Below are positions 26,873 to 39,200 of a stretch of DNA of 64,000 bases, in pieces. The stretch's first letter is position 1. Each line of letters starts with the position of its first letter. The position numbers and the translations under genes are program-made. The notes below the pieces were generated by a model. It was not told the origin of the DNA, ran no database searches, and saw only the letters and a program-made list of their open reading frames with translations. The stretch is from Varroa destructor (taxonomy: Eukaryota; Arthropoda; Arachnida; Mesostigmata; Varroidae), in the NCBI RefSeq assembly GCF_002443255.2, contig NW_019211456.1, forward strand, positions 43,826,074 to 43,890,073, given 5' to 3'.

Positions 26873-28578
26873 GCAATTCCAATAGTCGAGCACATCGGTC
26901 CAACTCTGTTAGGAATTTTGCTAGCCAGAATTCTTCTACAGAGAATGGCCCAACTGGCAGCTCAGCGTTATCTCCGAAAGACGCTGTTAGTGGCATGCAT
27001 ACGCCGACTGGACTTTTCGTTCCTGGCATATCAAACGTTCCCGAAACAGTTCGCAAAGTAACGCCAGGCTCGTTCTCACCGCTAGCCAATAGTTCATCGG
27101 ATAACGTGCATTCACAGCGTATGTTGGAGCGAAACTATTCGCCTTCGATTATGTCCAATCATAGTGAACCGTTGCGGAACTTCGGGGCGAGCTTTTCCCC
27201 AAACACCTCATCGGAGAAGAGCTTCAACGCCAGCCAACAAATAGCACTGATTGATCCACGTGGACAACAACATCAGCAGCAGCAAATTCTTCAGCAGCAT
27301 CAAGCACAGCAGCAGCAGCAACATCAGATGCTTGTGCAGCAAACGGTGGCCCAGCCTCAACGACCAGGTCCACCGCCATACAACGTGGCCGCGTATAACT
27401 CAAATGGCTTACCCCCTCCTATAAGCCGCCTTCAGAGTCAGCTGCGCGGGTGTCAAGGTAACATTGAGTATACCCCTCAGCATAAAACGACTCATACGGC
27501 ACCAAACGTACTCTCCCCAATGGCACGTCAGTCCCCTAACGGCATCAACGGACGCCATGAGATGGCGCTGCCGAACGCTGGCAAGAACTCGCCTAGCAAT
27601 TGCACGCAGGCACAGCGAATTCTTGGCGACGTCAGCAGCGGATCGGTCTCTCCGGCGGCACGAAACTCGCCTGCACAGGGACGCCGGGACATACAGAAGC
27701 CCCAACAGCCCACCGTCGCGGGATTGCAGCACTCAGGCAGTTCACAGGGTGGCCCTATGCGGTCGTTGTCACCAACTTTGCCGCGACGGGAGGGTTCGCC
27801 CGGGTTAGGCCGAAGATCACTTACCGATCTCTCGTCAAATAGCCTGCCACGAACCACTTCTCGAAGCGGGCCGAGCTCGCTAATCGATACGCCAACAAAA
27901 TATAAGCAGGTCTACTCTCATCAAGGCGTTGAAGGATCACCACAGCGTAAGCATATGGCCGATTTCTCGTTAGCAGAGGTCAATTTTGGTGCAAAACAGA
28001 AGACAAAATTGACTCGTGAAGGCTCGCTTAATGAACACTATGCGAACCTTCAACGCAGTGGCTCGGTTAATGCGTTACCTGAAGTAGAATATAGTAATAC
28101 ATTGTTAAGACGGCGGCCGTCCGAGCATTTTCATGGAAGCACGTTGCCAAGAAACTTTAGCAGCGGCCATATTCAAATGACACAGGCCGCTCACTGCGAC
28201 AATCTCGAAAGTAATCTGTACAGTAATTATCCTGCATCGCAGGATCTCTACACGAATGGGCCAGGTCAGATGCACAACGGGCATGTGCAGCATCTAAACC
28301 AAAGTCAAGAGATTTATAGTAACCCGCAAGATTTCCAGCACGTAGCAGACCAAACTTACGATAATGTTCCGAGTGTACGCAGTATCGTCTATAAGAATGG
28401 AAGGCAGGAAGAAGCGATGAACGAGCGCGATATGGCTGTAACTTCCGCGCAGGCTATGACACCTAGCACGAGGAGACGAGAGCCTCTCGATATGAGCGAC
28501 CTCTGCTTGAAGGACCTACTGGCTGGAAGCGATCAGGTCTTCGTTGAAGTTGTCCAAGAAATTCAGAACGGACCTTCA
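26873..28578 (+). CDS. pk: prickle exon: long Ser/Pro/Gln-rich tail
   Basis: The acceptor AACATTGCAG ends at 26872 and the proposed donor is CCTTCA|GTTAGT at 28579, phase 1 in and 0 out. The frame itself continues to a stop at 28594, so a short isoform ending here (last residues SVSIIQ) is possible. The sequence is disordered. It has a Gln/His-rich tract (about 27271-27350), SP-rich blocks such as [20 protein letters not shown] and LTDLSS, which resemble basic-Ser motifs in vertebrate Prickle tails, and several Tyr-Ser/Asn repeats (NLYSNYP, DLYTNG, EIYSNP). It ends in [15 protein letters not shown]. The donor was chosen because its GTTAGT matches the donor used at 26327 and its phase fits the next exon, which carries the conserved Prickle C-terminus. 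Confidence 0.85.
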
Positions 28579-28808
28579 GTTAGTATCATACAGTGAAACA
28601 GCATAATAGAGTGAATAACAGGCATTATTTTAGGTAACAAAATTTTCTATACGTATATATATACATAAAAGGTACAAATTGGCGTTTACTCTATGCGGCT
28701 TAATATGTTTACGTGTGTATTCTGAGCAATAATTTCTCTCAACGCTCATTTATCCCATTGGATTAAAACTCATATTATATAACTATTCAAATACTTCGTG
28801 CCTTTCAG

Positions 28809-29708
28809 GTCCATCGAACAAGTCTTCAAGCAGCTTCTGCCGGCCCTGGTTCAGTACGTCAGAACTTCTCATTACCGCTGATGAACCCGCACCGACCATC
28901 TGTTCAACCTCCTGAGGCTCTTGAACTCGAGTCGCCAATCACACCTCAACAGCTACCCAGCCCACCTATTCTGAAATCGATCGGACCCCCTAACGGCATT
29001 CTTCAAAGGCAGGTTAAAACTCGGGCCGAGGTACATACCGAAGATCGGGTGCATCCCTCTGATGAACGGCGCTCAATGAGACGCGAGTCGAAATCGAAGG
29101 TGCGTTTCGATCCCAGCCTTGGCCATGCCAATTCCGATGAAGAGCAAAAGTCTGCCTCGAGAAACACTACCCGACGTCACCGTAGGAGGCATCGGAGACG
29201 TTCGTCCAGCTCGGAGTCAGAGGGCGAATGCGAGAACCGAGCAGAGAAGAAGTCTACGATGTCTTCTTCGTCATCGTCGTCGTTATCATCGTCATCTGCA
29301 AGGAAGCATGGCAGCGGCGGCGGCGGTAGCGGTGGTGGCGAACATGCGTCACGGCACCGCAGCCGATCGGAAGATCGTTGCGATGGCGAGAGTTCGAGAG
29401 AACGCAAAACCCGCAAAAGCCTGCGCAGTTCGTCGCATGGTAGCCGATCAAGGAGCGGATCATCTTCACACAAAAGCCGCAGCTCATCAAAGTCAAGAAG
29501 GGATCGTGACGATAGCAGTTGTTCGACCTGCGAAAGTACCGAATCCACTTCTAGTACTGAGGACGAGGCTGAGATCTATCGACTCCCTGAACGACGCGAA
29601 TACGGCGGTGTCCGAATTAACTATGTACAAAGTAGCACACTTGCCGCTGCACGTCAAAAGGCGGTTGCGTCTCAACGAGCACAAAATAAGAATTGTCTTG
29701 TTCAGTGA
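28809..29708 (+). CDS. pk: prickle last coding exon: RS-rich tail and CaaX-like C-terminus
   Basis: The acceptor is CGTGCCTTTCAG and phase is 0; the exon has 299 codons and a TGA at 29706. It holds a Pro-rich segment, SKSKVRFDPSLG (similar to a V-(K/R)-F motif in vertebrate Prickle), a strongly basic Arg/His run, poly-Ser and poly-Gly tracts, an RS-rich region, then a CSTCESTESTSSTEDEAE segment and YGGVRINYV. It closes with NKNCLVQ. A Ser/acidic cluster followed by a basic tail and a terminal Cys box is the Prickle C-terminal signature. Vertebrate Prickle ends NKNCIIS-like and is farnesylated, and CLVQ is also a plausible CaaX farnesylation site, which would anchor the protein at membranes. 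Confidence 0.92.
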   Translation, partial: VHRTSLQAASAGPGSVRQNFSLPLMNPHRPSVQPPEALELESPITPQQLPSPPILKSIGPPNGILQRQVKTRAEVHTEDRVHPSDERRSMRRESKSKVRFDPSLGHANSDEEQKSASRNTTRRHRRRHRRRSSSSESEGECENRAEKKSTMSSSSSSSLSSSSARKHGSGGGGSGGGEHASRHRSRSEDRCDGESSRERKTRKSLRSSSHGSRSRSGSSSHKSRSSSKSRRDRDDSSCSTCESTESTSSTEDEAEIYRLPERREYGGVRINYVQSSTLAAARQKAVASQRAQNKNCLVQ

Positions 29709-30129
29709 CATGGCCCTGGTACCTCTGTATATTGCATTGCCACTCATGCACTACAATGGTGCCATTGACGTTCAATAGAAGCTGGCTTTATACGATAACA
29801 TAGACTACCGAGCCAGCATGTACATTACGGATAACGCACACTGGTACACACTGGTATAAATAATAGCGCACTATGAATGACAGTGATGACATTAAAAGTG
29901 CTGTCAAATTGTACAAACGGGGCAAAAAAAAAACAACTGGATTTTTCAGCTTCGCGTCGACAGCCTGGTTCCTTTATGTGCCTGACAAATGCGAACAAAA
30001 TAGGCAAAACATCACGAAACAAATCTTGGGCGAACACTTCTATACACGATAGGAATAATTGCAAGAACAACAAACAATCGATGATTTACCTTTTTTGAGT
30101 CAACAGCGCGTCTGGTGGCCAAAGCTTGC

Positions 30130-30135
30130 AATAAA
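30130..30135 (+). terminator. Candidate prickle poly(A) signal AATAAA
   Basis: This canonical hexamer lies 422 bases after the prickle stop codon. Another AATAAA at 30658 would give a longer 3' UTR. Confidence 0.35.
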
Positions 30136-30587
30136 CAAAATATGGTACCTAATACAAGCACACTCGAAATAGATCTTCTGCTAAAATGTGCATCTCTACA
30201 TTTTATCATTTCTATCTAGATGTGTGCATGTGTGTGTGCAATAACTTTCCTCTTAACTCCGTGCGTTCGCTCAAGCGGCAGCCGGCACAATTCGACTACC
30301 AAGGCCTGTGGCGCTAGCCAGAACGAAGCGTAAGGACAAGCGAATGTTGTATACATTTCGGTGTACTATTTGAATATACTTGAATAGTATATATACACGG
30401 GCTATATAGGACAATATAGAGAACGATGGCGGGTATGTTCTACTAGACGTGGATGGTACCCCACCCGTCCCAGTATTTGTCTCATCCCCTCTCCCGTAAA
30501 ACCCATCGACAGGCACCCTTTCAGTTGTATATGAAACGCATCATCTGTAGAGAGAACATACCTACCACTAATTAGCGTCGGATTAAC

Positions 30588-30616
30588 TATATATATATAT
30601 ATATTTTTTTTTTTTT
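30588..30616. repeat. (TA)n plus poly-T tract
   Basis: About eight TA units are followed directly by a 13-base T run, in the prickle 3' flank. Confidence 0.9.
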
Positions 30617-30657
30617 ATACGTGTATGTAGAGTTATATATGAAATACTCATGAGATT

Positions 30658-30663
30658 AATAAA
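30658..30663 (+). terminator. Second candidate prickle poly(A) signal AATAAA
   Basis: This hexamer lies about 950 bases after the prickle stop, just after a TA and T-rich stretch and followed by GT-rich sequence (AGTGTGTACATG) of the kind seen downstream of cleavage sites. Confidence 0.3.
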
Positions 30664-31119
30664 ATGGTCTAGTGTGTACATGACTGGGTCATAATTGTAA
30701 TGAAATGGGTTGATTTCCCGCGAGTCGCTTATGTTCGTGGTATAGAATAGGTACATGAATCAACATCGGACATATAGAAGCCAAAGTATAGATGCAACTA
30801 GTTGGCAATCCAAAATTGAATTCAACACTAAACCTTCTACTTGGAACATTTAGGTTTTATCTAGCACCGTTCCAAATCTGACTAAATAATGGATCTCACC
30901 GCATAAATCGAAATGATGAATATGCAGTCATATTAAACTAATTCCTTTCTGCTTCCGCAAGTAATATATATGAGAGTAAACTTACTGAGGGTTCTAAAAA
31001 ATATACACAGAAAGGGCACTTTTTGGTAGTGCAACTGTTGATATGACACTTTATTAAGCAACATTTATTAAGGTCTCTTGTCTGCGAGACGTAGTGATCT
31101 AGTGATTGAGTTTAACCAG

Positions 31120-31123
<4 letters not shown>

Positions 31124-31177
<54 letters not shown>
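31124..31177. repeat. (TA)27 microsatellite
   Basis: A 54-base uninterrupted TA dinucleotide tract lies in the intergenic region between the two convergent genes. Confidence 0.95.
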
Positions 31178-31180
<3 letters not shown>

Positions 31181-31557
31181 GCAGAATTTGGTTACTTCAA
31201 ATGTAATTTATCCCTGTCTAACCGTAGGAAAAATAACCAAATTTTTTAACTGATGCGCTTCTTCTCGGGAAGAACTGTGATGAAGATGATGCTTTCTATT
31301 AGTAGAACTCTTTTGCATTAGCCATTGTCTATATCATATCTCGTTCTTTAGGCCGCAGATGTCCCTGGAGAAGGTTTGTCATATATACGGAAGTGAAGAT
31401 ACTGTTCATGTTCTGGGGCAAGAAGCAGCTACGGATATGAGGGGGTACCAAAGATCCAGAAGAGCGTTGTTCGCCCGGAAGTAGAAACGCTAGCTGCAAG
31501 CAAAGTAATACATAAAGAAAAACGAGCTCCTTAGAAATCTCTCTCTGGACCACTTAC

Positions 31558-31560
<3 letters not shown>

Positions 31561-31600
<40 letters not shown>
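31561..31600. repeat. (TA)20 microsatellite
   Basis: A 40-base uninterrupted TA tract lies about 380 bases from the previous one. Confidence 0.95.
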
Positions 31601-31601
<1 letters not shown>

Positions 31602-31800
31602 CTAAAGAACAGTAAACGAATTATATTTGGGCGTTAAAGTTACACTAGATGCTTGTATTTTTTTAATCTAAAATAGCGGAAATCTAAAGAAGCCTTTACC
31701 CAAGAATCTACGACCTTTTTTCATTTACTAGGAGTTGCATTCTGTTGTATATTCATTGTGGCTGACTTGTAACATATATAGAACGTGTTCGAGATGACCC

Positions 31801-31905
31801 AGAACAAATTTCGGGGCTCTTATGAGGCGGCGCTCATGCCTTTATGAGTTCCCGATTTTGTTCTAGGAGAAAGCTAGTTGTTTCGAGAACAAACCGGGAA
31901 CTCAT
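31801..31905. repeat. Three-copy alternating repeat (fold-back)
   Basis: Three related units of about 20-26 bases start AGAACAAA and run into a CGGG then CTCAT core. They occur at 31801-31826 (plus, diverged), 31844-31864 (minus) and 31886-31905 (plus). Neighbouring copies can pair, so the segment could fold as alternative hairpins. It lies about 430 bases past the stop of the homeobox gene and may be in its 3' UTR. No mobile-element family was recognised. Confidence 0.6.
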
Positions 31906-32332
31906 GACGGCAAGAGCAGAAAACTCGTGTACGAAACATGAGCAAAGATCTATTATCTAATGTATTCGAGTTAGACGAGCCCCTTGTAAAATTCAAAAAA
32001 TTGCTCGATTCAATTTAAATCAAAACTTATTTAATTAACAAAAACAAAGCTTTACAATCGGGATAAAATTGAATGGGCTCAAGACTTGTCAAAATGAGAT
32101 AAAGATCCATTTAAGCTAATCACTGAATTTCGATAGACGAATGAGCGATTATCTTCGAGAGACGCCGATAAGGTAGCCCAGACAAGTTCTAATGGACCTA
32201 TTGTGTCTTTTGGACCCTTTGGCTTGGGCACGTTTTGAAACCTCGTATTTTTTAGATTTTTGGATTATCACCTTCTAGAATTTTTCTCTGTACGTGTTCT
32301 AGCTGGATTACAACGCTTCTACATGCAGCGCT

Positions 32333-32806
<474 letters not shown>

Positions 32807-33016
32807 CTATTGAGTCACACGACATTCCTGTGTGGAATTATAATTTTTTTTTGGTGTTTAAGCTGCACACAAGTAAGTCCTTTAATGCTATAATAGTGTT
32901 TGCACATATGTCATAAGGAAAAGTAGATTAAGAAAAACTCTTAACTGAGTAAGTAATAAATAGAAGTAGTTAGACAGAGCAAGATGTCATAACACAGACA
33001 CATTTTTGAACCTGAC

Positions 33017-33203
33017 CTTCTCTCAAGATAGGCGAGTTGGGCCTGCGTAAATGCTGTTCTTCTTCGCCGTGGTTTCTTTTGAGCCGATGAAGAATCGGCT
33101 GCATGCGACTGATGACAGTGGCTCCCAGCAGACTTCACATCATCGTCCGGGTCTTCACGGCCAACGTCTATATCTGACTCCGACGAACCGATATCCCCGC
33201 ACT
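33017..33203 (-). CDS. Homeobox gene exon 2: acidic linker and homeodomain N-terminal arm and helix 1
   Basis: The acceptor TTAATTTCAG precedes 33203 and the donor AGAAG|GTCAGG follows 33017; it enters in phase 1 and leaves in phase 2. It reads CGDIGSSESDIDVGREDPDD, then a His/Ser-rich linker, then KKPRRRRTAFTQAQLAYLER. The intron falls after the second base of homeodomain codon 19 and is only 242 bases. The acidic Ser/Asp patch directly before the homeodomain is a common feature of this group. Confidence 0.88.
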
Positions 33204-36200
33204 CTGAAATTAAGTGCTACCCTTCTGTCAGGACATTCACATTTTGGTATAATGGTAAAAGCATTCTATATGCTTTACGAAAAATAACTGTACGCTAAAC
33301 GTAAGTCTGATCGAATCTGAGGTCCGGGCTTATTTTTGGGCATTTTTTTTTTCTAGCAATGCGGTCTCGAGATCTATATGCAAGTCCAATACAAATCGCT
33401 ACACGAAACATTCCCGCTGTCTTTCTTTTTGCTTTAATTAAGATACAAAGATATTTCTAAAATACCCTGTATTTTTCACACGCGTATGTGAAGGGTATTT
33501 TCGATCGATTGGGGTGCTCTGGACGTTGATTCGAGTTTACCAAGATAACCTGCTCAACCTACGAAACCGTGCTTTGCTCAAATAAAGAGAGCTTCAAATC
33601 ATATGTATAATTAAACAGAATGTGCCCAATCATAGCAAGTTAGAAAAGATGGCTTTTATTCTAGAGACGAGCTATCAATGTATTTAATAAATTGTTTCGA
33701 TAGTAGATGGCTGATAAACTTTTAATAGTTTTATTCTATTTTGTCTGTTGGTAAAATCACAACCCTCCTTATATGCGCTAGTTAATGGTCCAATTACATT
33801 TTGTTTTCAGCCGACGATTTTTATCAAGCACACGGTTTGAGTGAGAGCCGAGATTTACACCTTTTTATTTCCGATTCTTTCAAGATATGTCTCGATTGTT
33901 CTTCCAACGCATACTAGTTAGAAGACCTTTCGAGATAACCATTTCCACCACAAAAATGGCGATTTTGAGCCTCGTTGAAGGACACACCTGACAACCGACC
34001 TTGTAAGGCCAAGCAATACGTAGTCTGTTTCAGCACACTAATCTCGACCATTGAATCTGTTACACGACTGTGTGTCATGTACTAAGCTGTTTTATCTTTT
34101 ACGCGATCTACTGTGGTATTTTTTTATAATTTCTAAATAATTTCACACACTGTGTTGCTTCAACGTGACAACTCTAGGCGCTAACTGCTTGCTAAGTCTG
34201 ATTTAAAATTCCTGCCTTGTTACCATCAGTTTGTTTGTTCGCTTCCTGCGGGCCTGCTTTCCTCTAATTGCAATTTGCATAGAAACTACGTCGTCAGGCA
34301 CTCCCTCGTACACAATGATATAAGAATATTACCTGCCTATAGCCCCCACGGGTACAGCACGAGTTTGTGGACTCTCTTTGCTTTCTATGAGACTTTACGC
34401 TATTACTTGGGAAGGCGCGTGTGGGCCCAGTTATTATAACAGGCGCTTGCATTCGCTGCACTTTACCGTTGACTTTCAGCCGACAGCAGCGTCAGAAACA
34501 GCGGCTTATGATCACAATCGTCGCCTGTCTCCTTGCAGAATTGATGTTGCACGTTGTTGTAAGTTACTGAAGTTAAAGTAACACTGTTTCGGTTGTGGGT
34601 TGAGCGACGAATCAGCCAATTAGAATCACAGCAGGACATCATCAAAGGGGAGATAAGGTGGCAGAAGGCGCCAGACCGATCGACCAAGCAGCCAAGTAAC
34701 GGTACTAACTGTCCATGTCTGTCTCAAGTTATTCACACTTCATAAAGTGGGTACTTGGTTGATGCAAATAAGTTAGTAAGTTGGGTGTAATTATGAACAG
34801 TACCAATATTAACAACATAAAATATAATGGCTGTGTCGAAAGACGGGGCGCATCGTTGTTAGCTGTTCATTATATTACAATGCTGTTATTGACTACAACC
34901 CCTTTTTAACGAAGAGAACTTGCTAACTTAGTTAGAAATGGTTCGCCTTTGTTTCCAGAAATCAGGTTTTTAGATGTCGTTGCTTTAACTACTGATACGG
35001 ATCGACATACTCGAATCCGTTGTGCTCATAGCTATAATCCCTAATCGTGCCGGATCCGTTTACCGTTTGACTAATTACTGCTTAAAAATGTTTCAACTGA
35101 ATGCTACAAAATGCCTGCTATTGCGTGGCAAACTTGGAATGCCACCCAGGATGTTCCTCAGGACGATTTACACTATCGGGAACAAAAGGGGTTTCATACG
35201 AGAAAATCTATAACATGTGAAAGGTTATCTATTATATATAGAGTAGATATTGTCACTTTTGTAGGCCTCATATATGGTGATTTGGTGTGATCCATATATT
35301 AAGTATAGTCCAGCTTTTCGGAGAAATCGGAATTTCACTGAGGGACGGAACCTCATTTCAACGTCGAGTAACATAAAAGTTGTTGCGTTCATCATGTGTC
35401 GAGTAATTGAATGGTTTATTTTAAAGCTAAATTGAAAGTTTAGTAGCCTTTTTAATGATCATATGCCCCCCTGATGGTGCGGGAAACGTGTTTGCGTCCA
35501 TATTTCAGAAATACAGAAAGATGTCTAGATTCAGATCCGTGCATGAACCAGCCACTTGAAAAAATGCCTAATTGCGTTTGGTAGTACGTAAAACAAGGTT
35601 CTTCAATGAGGCCTTGCAACTAATTTTTGAGAGCATTTAGACTTTTCTTAGAACAGGTTTACTAAAGCTCACATTTCCTTCTTTGATCTTCAGTCACCAT
35701 TTTTTGTTACAGGTTTTAAGCTAGGAGTGATTGCTTTAATATCGAAAGGTAGTTTAAGTCGTATTTTAAGGGGTAAGGTTTCCCAACTGAACTTCAGGTG
35801 GTAATGGCGGTCAGAATTTTATGCCGCAGTCATCATCAGGTTACGATAGAAGGGGCTGCCAAGATACCTCGAGACCCAGAATGAACTTGTAATTTTTTTA
35901 CAAATCAAGATGAAACAACCGGCCAAAATTAAGTCATCCATTCAAAATGGGTCCCGAATGTGGTACTTCCTGGGTGTACGATTAGTCGAAATTGCCAGTG
36001 CTTATAACTGTGTTTCTATAGAACTCGTGATTCAAAAGCTCGTATCTATATAATTTATACCACTACATACGACAATGCGGAGTCAATGCTTCATTCTATA
36101 TTATATCAAAATGTAAACATATGAAAATGATCTGAATTTCGGTTAGTAATTGTAGAAGACATGTAAGGCCTTTTGAATGCCACGAATTGGTGAAGGTTTT

Positions 36201-39200
36201 TGTTTGCTCCGAAAGAATCATACAAGTGTGTATTTAGTCTTCGAAACCTTAGCTCTACGAAGCGTAACAGGAAAGTTTACTATGATACAGTTTTTTATCC
36301 GCAAGTCTTTCGAGAACTTCTTTTTTATCTACCGAAAGCTATGAGCAGAAAATGGTTGACTTCTCCATATGAGGATCTTCTGATCAGACAAGTGTCTGAG
36401 GTAACGAAGACTCCCGAATATGGTTATCGGAATCGCTGAAACACAGTTATCCAAATACTTGTATACTGATATCCCTCTGCGTTTTGCGTCCGTGCTGAAT
36501 TCGCGTCGCGCTCCACCTTAGCTTGGGTTCAAGAGCTGTATCACTGAAGTTTAAGTTGTCCATAGAGAAATAAATTTTAATTATCAGCAATGAACTAGTC
36601 CATGCAGCTACTGTTCACATAATTGTCAGGCTTATCCTTCGTACTTTTCACGAGGAAAAATATCCACGAAACACCGGCAAGAATGGGTGTAGATTCTAAT
36701 GTTCCCTTCTAATATAAGATTTTTATCTAGATTTTATTCAATATAAAAATTTGACTGCCATAGAAACTATAAATATCACTAAATTAAACTTGTATATTTT
36801 CTTTATTTACTACTTTAAGTATATCCAATTTTTAATTAGTTCAGAGGCGTTTCATTTTGACATATTGGCTGTCCGACTTTTAGCAAAATGTGCCGATTTT
36901 GTGATGTGTTCGGGTCCCTCTCTCTGTGACTAATGCGCTGCAAGCTACTTCACGGTTACACTTCACCAGGGTGTTTGTGGTAACAGGTATGCGGCCATCC
37001 GTTACCTTTAGTACTAGAGAAATCTGGCTGTTTATTTAGAATAAAATATAATCTGCATGAAATACCCAGCCAATAATGCGTCATTTTCGCAATTTGAGCG
37101 AAGATTAACTATTATTTAATCATTTTACGTGAGGTTAGGCGTCAATAACAAATCTTTCTTTTTTTTCCCAGAAATCTAAAGTCTACATTATTGCCAGTTA
37201 TCATGTGGCATTTGAAGAATCTGTGGATGACTTCCGTGAGGTGAACTAGAAGGCGCTGAATAGGATTTGGATTTAAAAGGTTCAAAATTAACCCAGAAAC
37301 CACTTTTGTTACACCTGAATTTTCGATATAGAAATAACGTTAGAAAAGAAAAAAACATCCAATTTGTTTTTGGAAGAATTGGCCAAATAATACTGAAGCA
37401 TAATTGGACACCACCGGGTTACCCTATCTAAAGTAGGTCGAGTTCAGGGCTCAGCCCCAACTTGGTGCTGTCAAGACCATTACCCCCCAATTCTCAATTC
37501 AGTAATGAAACGGTCACCTTTGTAATACCTAATATTGAAATAACGTAGCAATGCACGGTTCGTAGCTAAAGCAGATCGATTTCTTTTTCCTGTCAGTAAA
37601 ACATGGTCATAAAGCAGAGGTAAATTTAGCGCTAGACGCCAGCCGTCGAATCTGTGCGCTATAATGGACGAGCAGTTATTCGAAAATAGTTTCTGTATCA
37701 TATATGTACACATATATGTCATCTATCTAATTCTGTAATTCTAATAAGTAACCGTTTAAATTTACGCGGCCACGTCATTATGTTGGAAGGAATATTAAGG
37801 TAGAGAAAAATTCTCGCACTTACTAACGTGGTTGAGTTTTCAACTGAAAAAGGCCCGTTAAGGGGTACCCATCGAGTTTTTCTCTCATGGGCCTAAATGT
37901 CAGATGAAAGAGAAGTTGAAATATGATCATATGAAAATTTTTTGTGGAAGGAAGCATGATTAGTGCTGAAAAACATACTGAGTTCGCAACTTTCCTGGGT
38001 ACATATTTCGTCGCTCCTTGCGAGTTGGACACTTATAAGGTGGTTAAGATGTAAAATAACTGATGCTAGTTTAAAGAAGAAGAACAAGCTGCCCTTCCAA
38101 TTAGAGGTACGAACTCCAGTTTTGCATTAATTATTGAAGTTATATATTTAGATCTCGGTTGAATGGTGACTCGAATCGATTTGAAGTATGTGCCACTTCG
38201 GCTCGATTTGAACTAGTGGAAATTTGCATAGTCAGAATCAATAGTCAGTCACGCGCCGTCACTCAGCTTTCCTCGAGGAAAGACCACGAGGCACGAGCCT
38301 CGTGATGCGTGCTTCGTTCAATGCAGGGACCAAACACACTGTTGAGGCTCACTACTCGTTAAGTAATCCATGCGCGATACTTCCCACCAGGTTGAAGAAG
38401 GCAAGAACGAGGGTCGGAAGAGCGAAATGATTATGGCTTATGAATTAATTCGTCAAATTATACCTATAATGTACACACACACCCACATGGATGCATGGAG
38501 TTGCGGAGAAGCAGAGGTCAAAAGCTACTGAGGGAGCCAGCAGGCTAAAGGAGATGTTAGAGTGTTCACTAAGGACTGTCACGAGCTGGTGCCTAGGCCT
38601 GACGGCTGGGTTTATCTATCGGTACATATATATGTATAATGTCGATCTGCTGCTGTATGCGAGCTTGCTTGAAATATTGCGGCCTTTGTTTCCGCTGCTT
38701 GAGTTGCAAAGTGCTGAGGACATGCTTGGCCTCTTGGCCTGCATGATGTATAGCGTCCGCGGATGCCTTGACATCGAGACTCGAGATGCCAAATCATAAA
38801 CATAAATGACAAAACGTGGTAGATAACAATCACGCGGAGCGCTCATCCAAAGGGAACACAAAATAGATATGTGGTGGATGCTACTGACCAGGGTTATACC
38901 GAGGAAAATCAATGACTTATCGTCGATCTGTACATGAATATAGAACGTCCAGTGATTTCCGGTACTACCTACAGTTTGAATTTGTTTCCTATGCTATCGC
39001 GTAGAACCATCGATGTATTATTAGAGAAAAGACATATTAGCTTACATAAAACCTATTAAATATAATACGTTCATTTAAATTGTAGATTTGTCGAATTTAG
39101 ATAAAAAATTTAGGAAATGCATGATCCTATAGTTATGGCCGGATGGGCCTATTCTTCAACGCTATTTCCGGTTGAAATAGAATTTTTTTGATGGCAGGTA

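Larger units (their letters stand above)
5510..29708 (+). other. pk: prickle gene span (PET + three LIM domains)
   Basis: Gene-level entry for six joined coding exons: 5510-5873, 25500-25754, 25966-26326, 26522-26701, 26873-28578 and 28809-29708. Junction phases (0, 0, 1, 1, 0) match at every join and the reading frame runs to the stop at 29706. Counted from the ATG at 5574 the product is 1233 residues: low-complexity N-terminus 1-77, PET about 78-182, LIM1 about 183-245, LIM2 about 249-306, LIM3 about 308-366, then a disordered tail. Prickle proteins are cytoplasmic adaptors that bind Van Gogh/Strabismus and Dishevelled on the proximal side of cells and drive Frizzled-dependent planar cell polarity. 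The order PET-LIM-LIM-LIM and a C-terminal prenylation-type box separate it from Testin, which has the same domains but lacks the long tail. The length exceeds vertebrate Prickle1/2 (about 830-845 residues) because of the Gln/Ser/Pro-rich tail. Confidence 0.93.
29709..32332. other. Prickle 3' flank and convergent intergenic region
   Basis: This should hold the prickle 3' UTR (possible poly(A) signals at 30130 and 30658) and the 3' UTR of the minus-strand homeobox gene. It is AT-rich, with three (TA)n tracts and a small family of three related inverted and direct repeats at 31801-31905. No open frame here is recognisable as a gene. Confidence 0.7.

Noticed and set aside
27409..27857. Overlapping ORFs of about 110 codons in other frames of the prickle tail exon
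   Set aside because: They are shadows of the GC-richer prickle coding sequence on the other frames and strand.
29119..29778. 219-codon ORF in a second frame of the last prickle exon
   Set aside because: It overlaps the RS-rich prickle frame, whose conserved C-terminus fixes the true frame; the second frame is an open shadow caused by repetitive codons.
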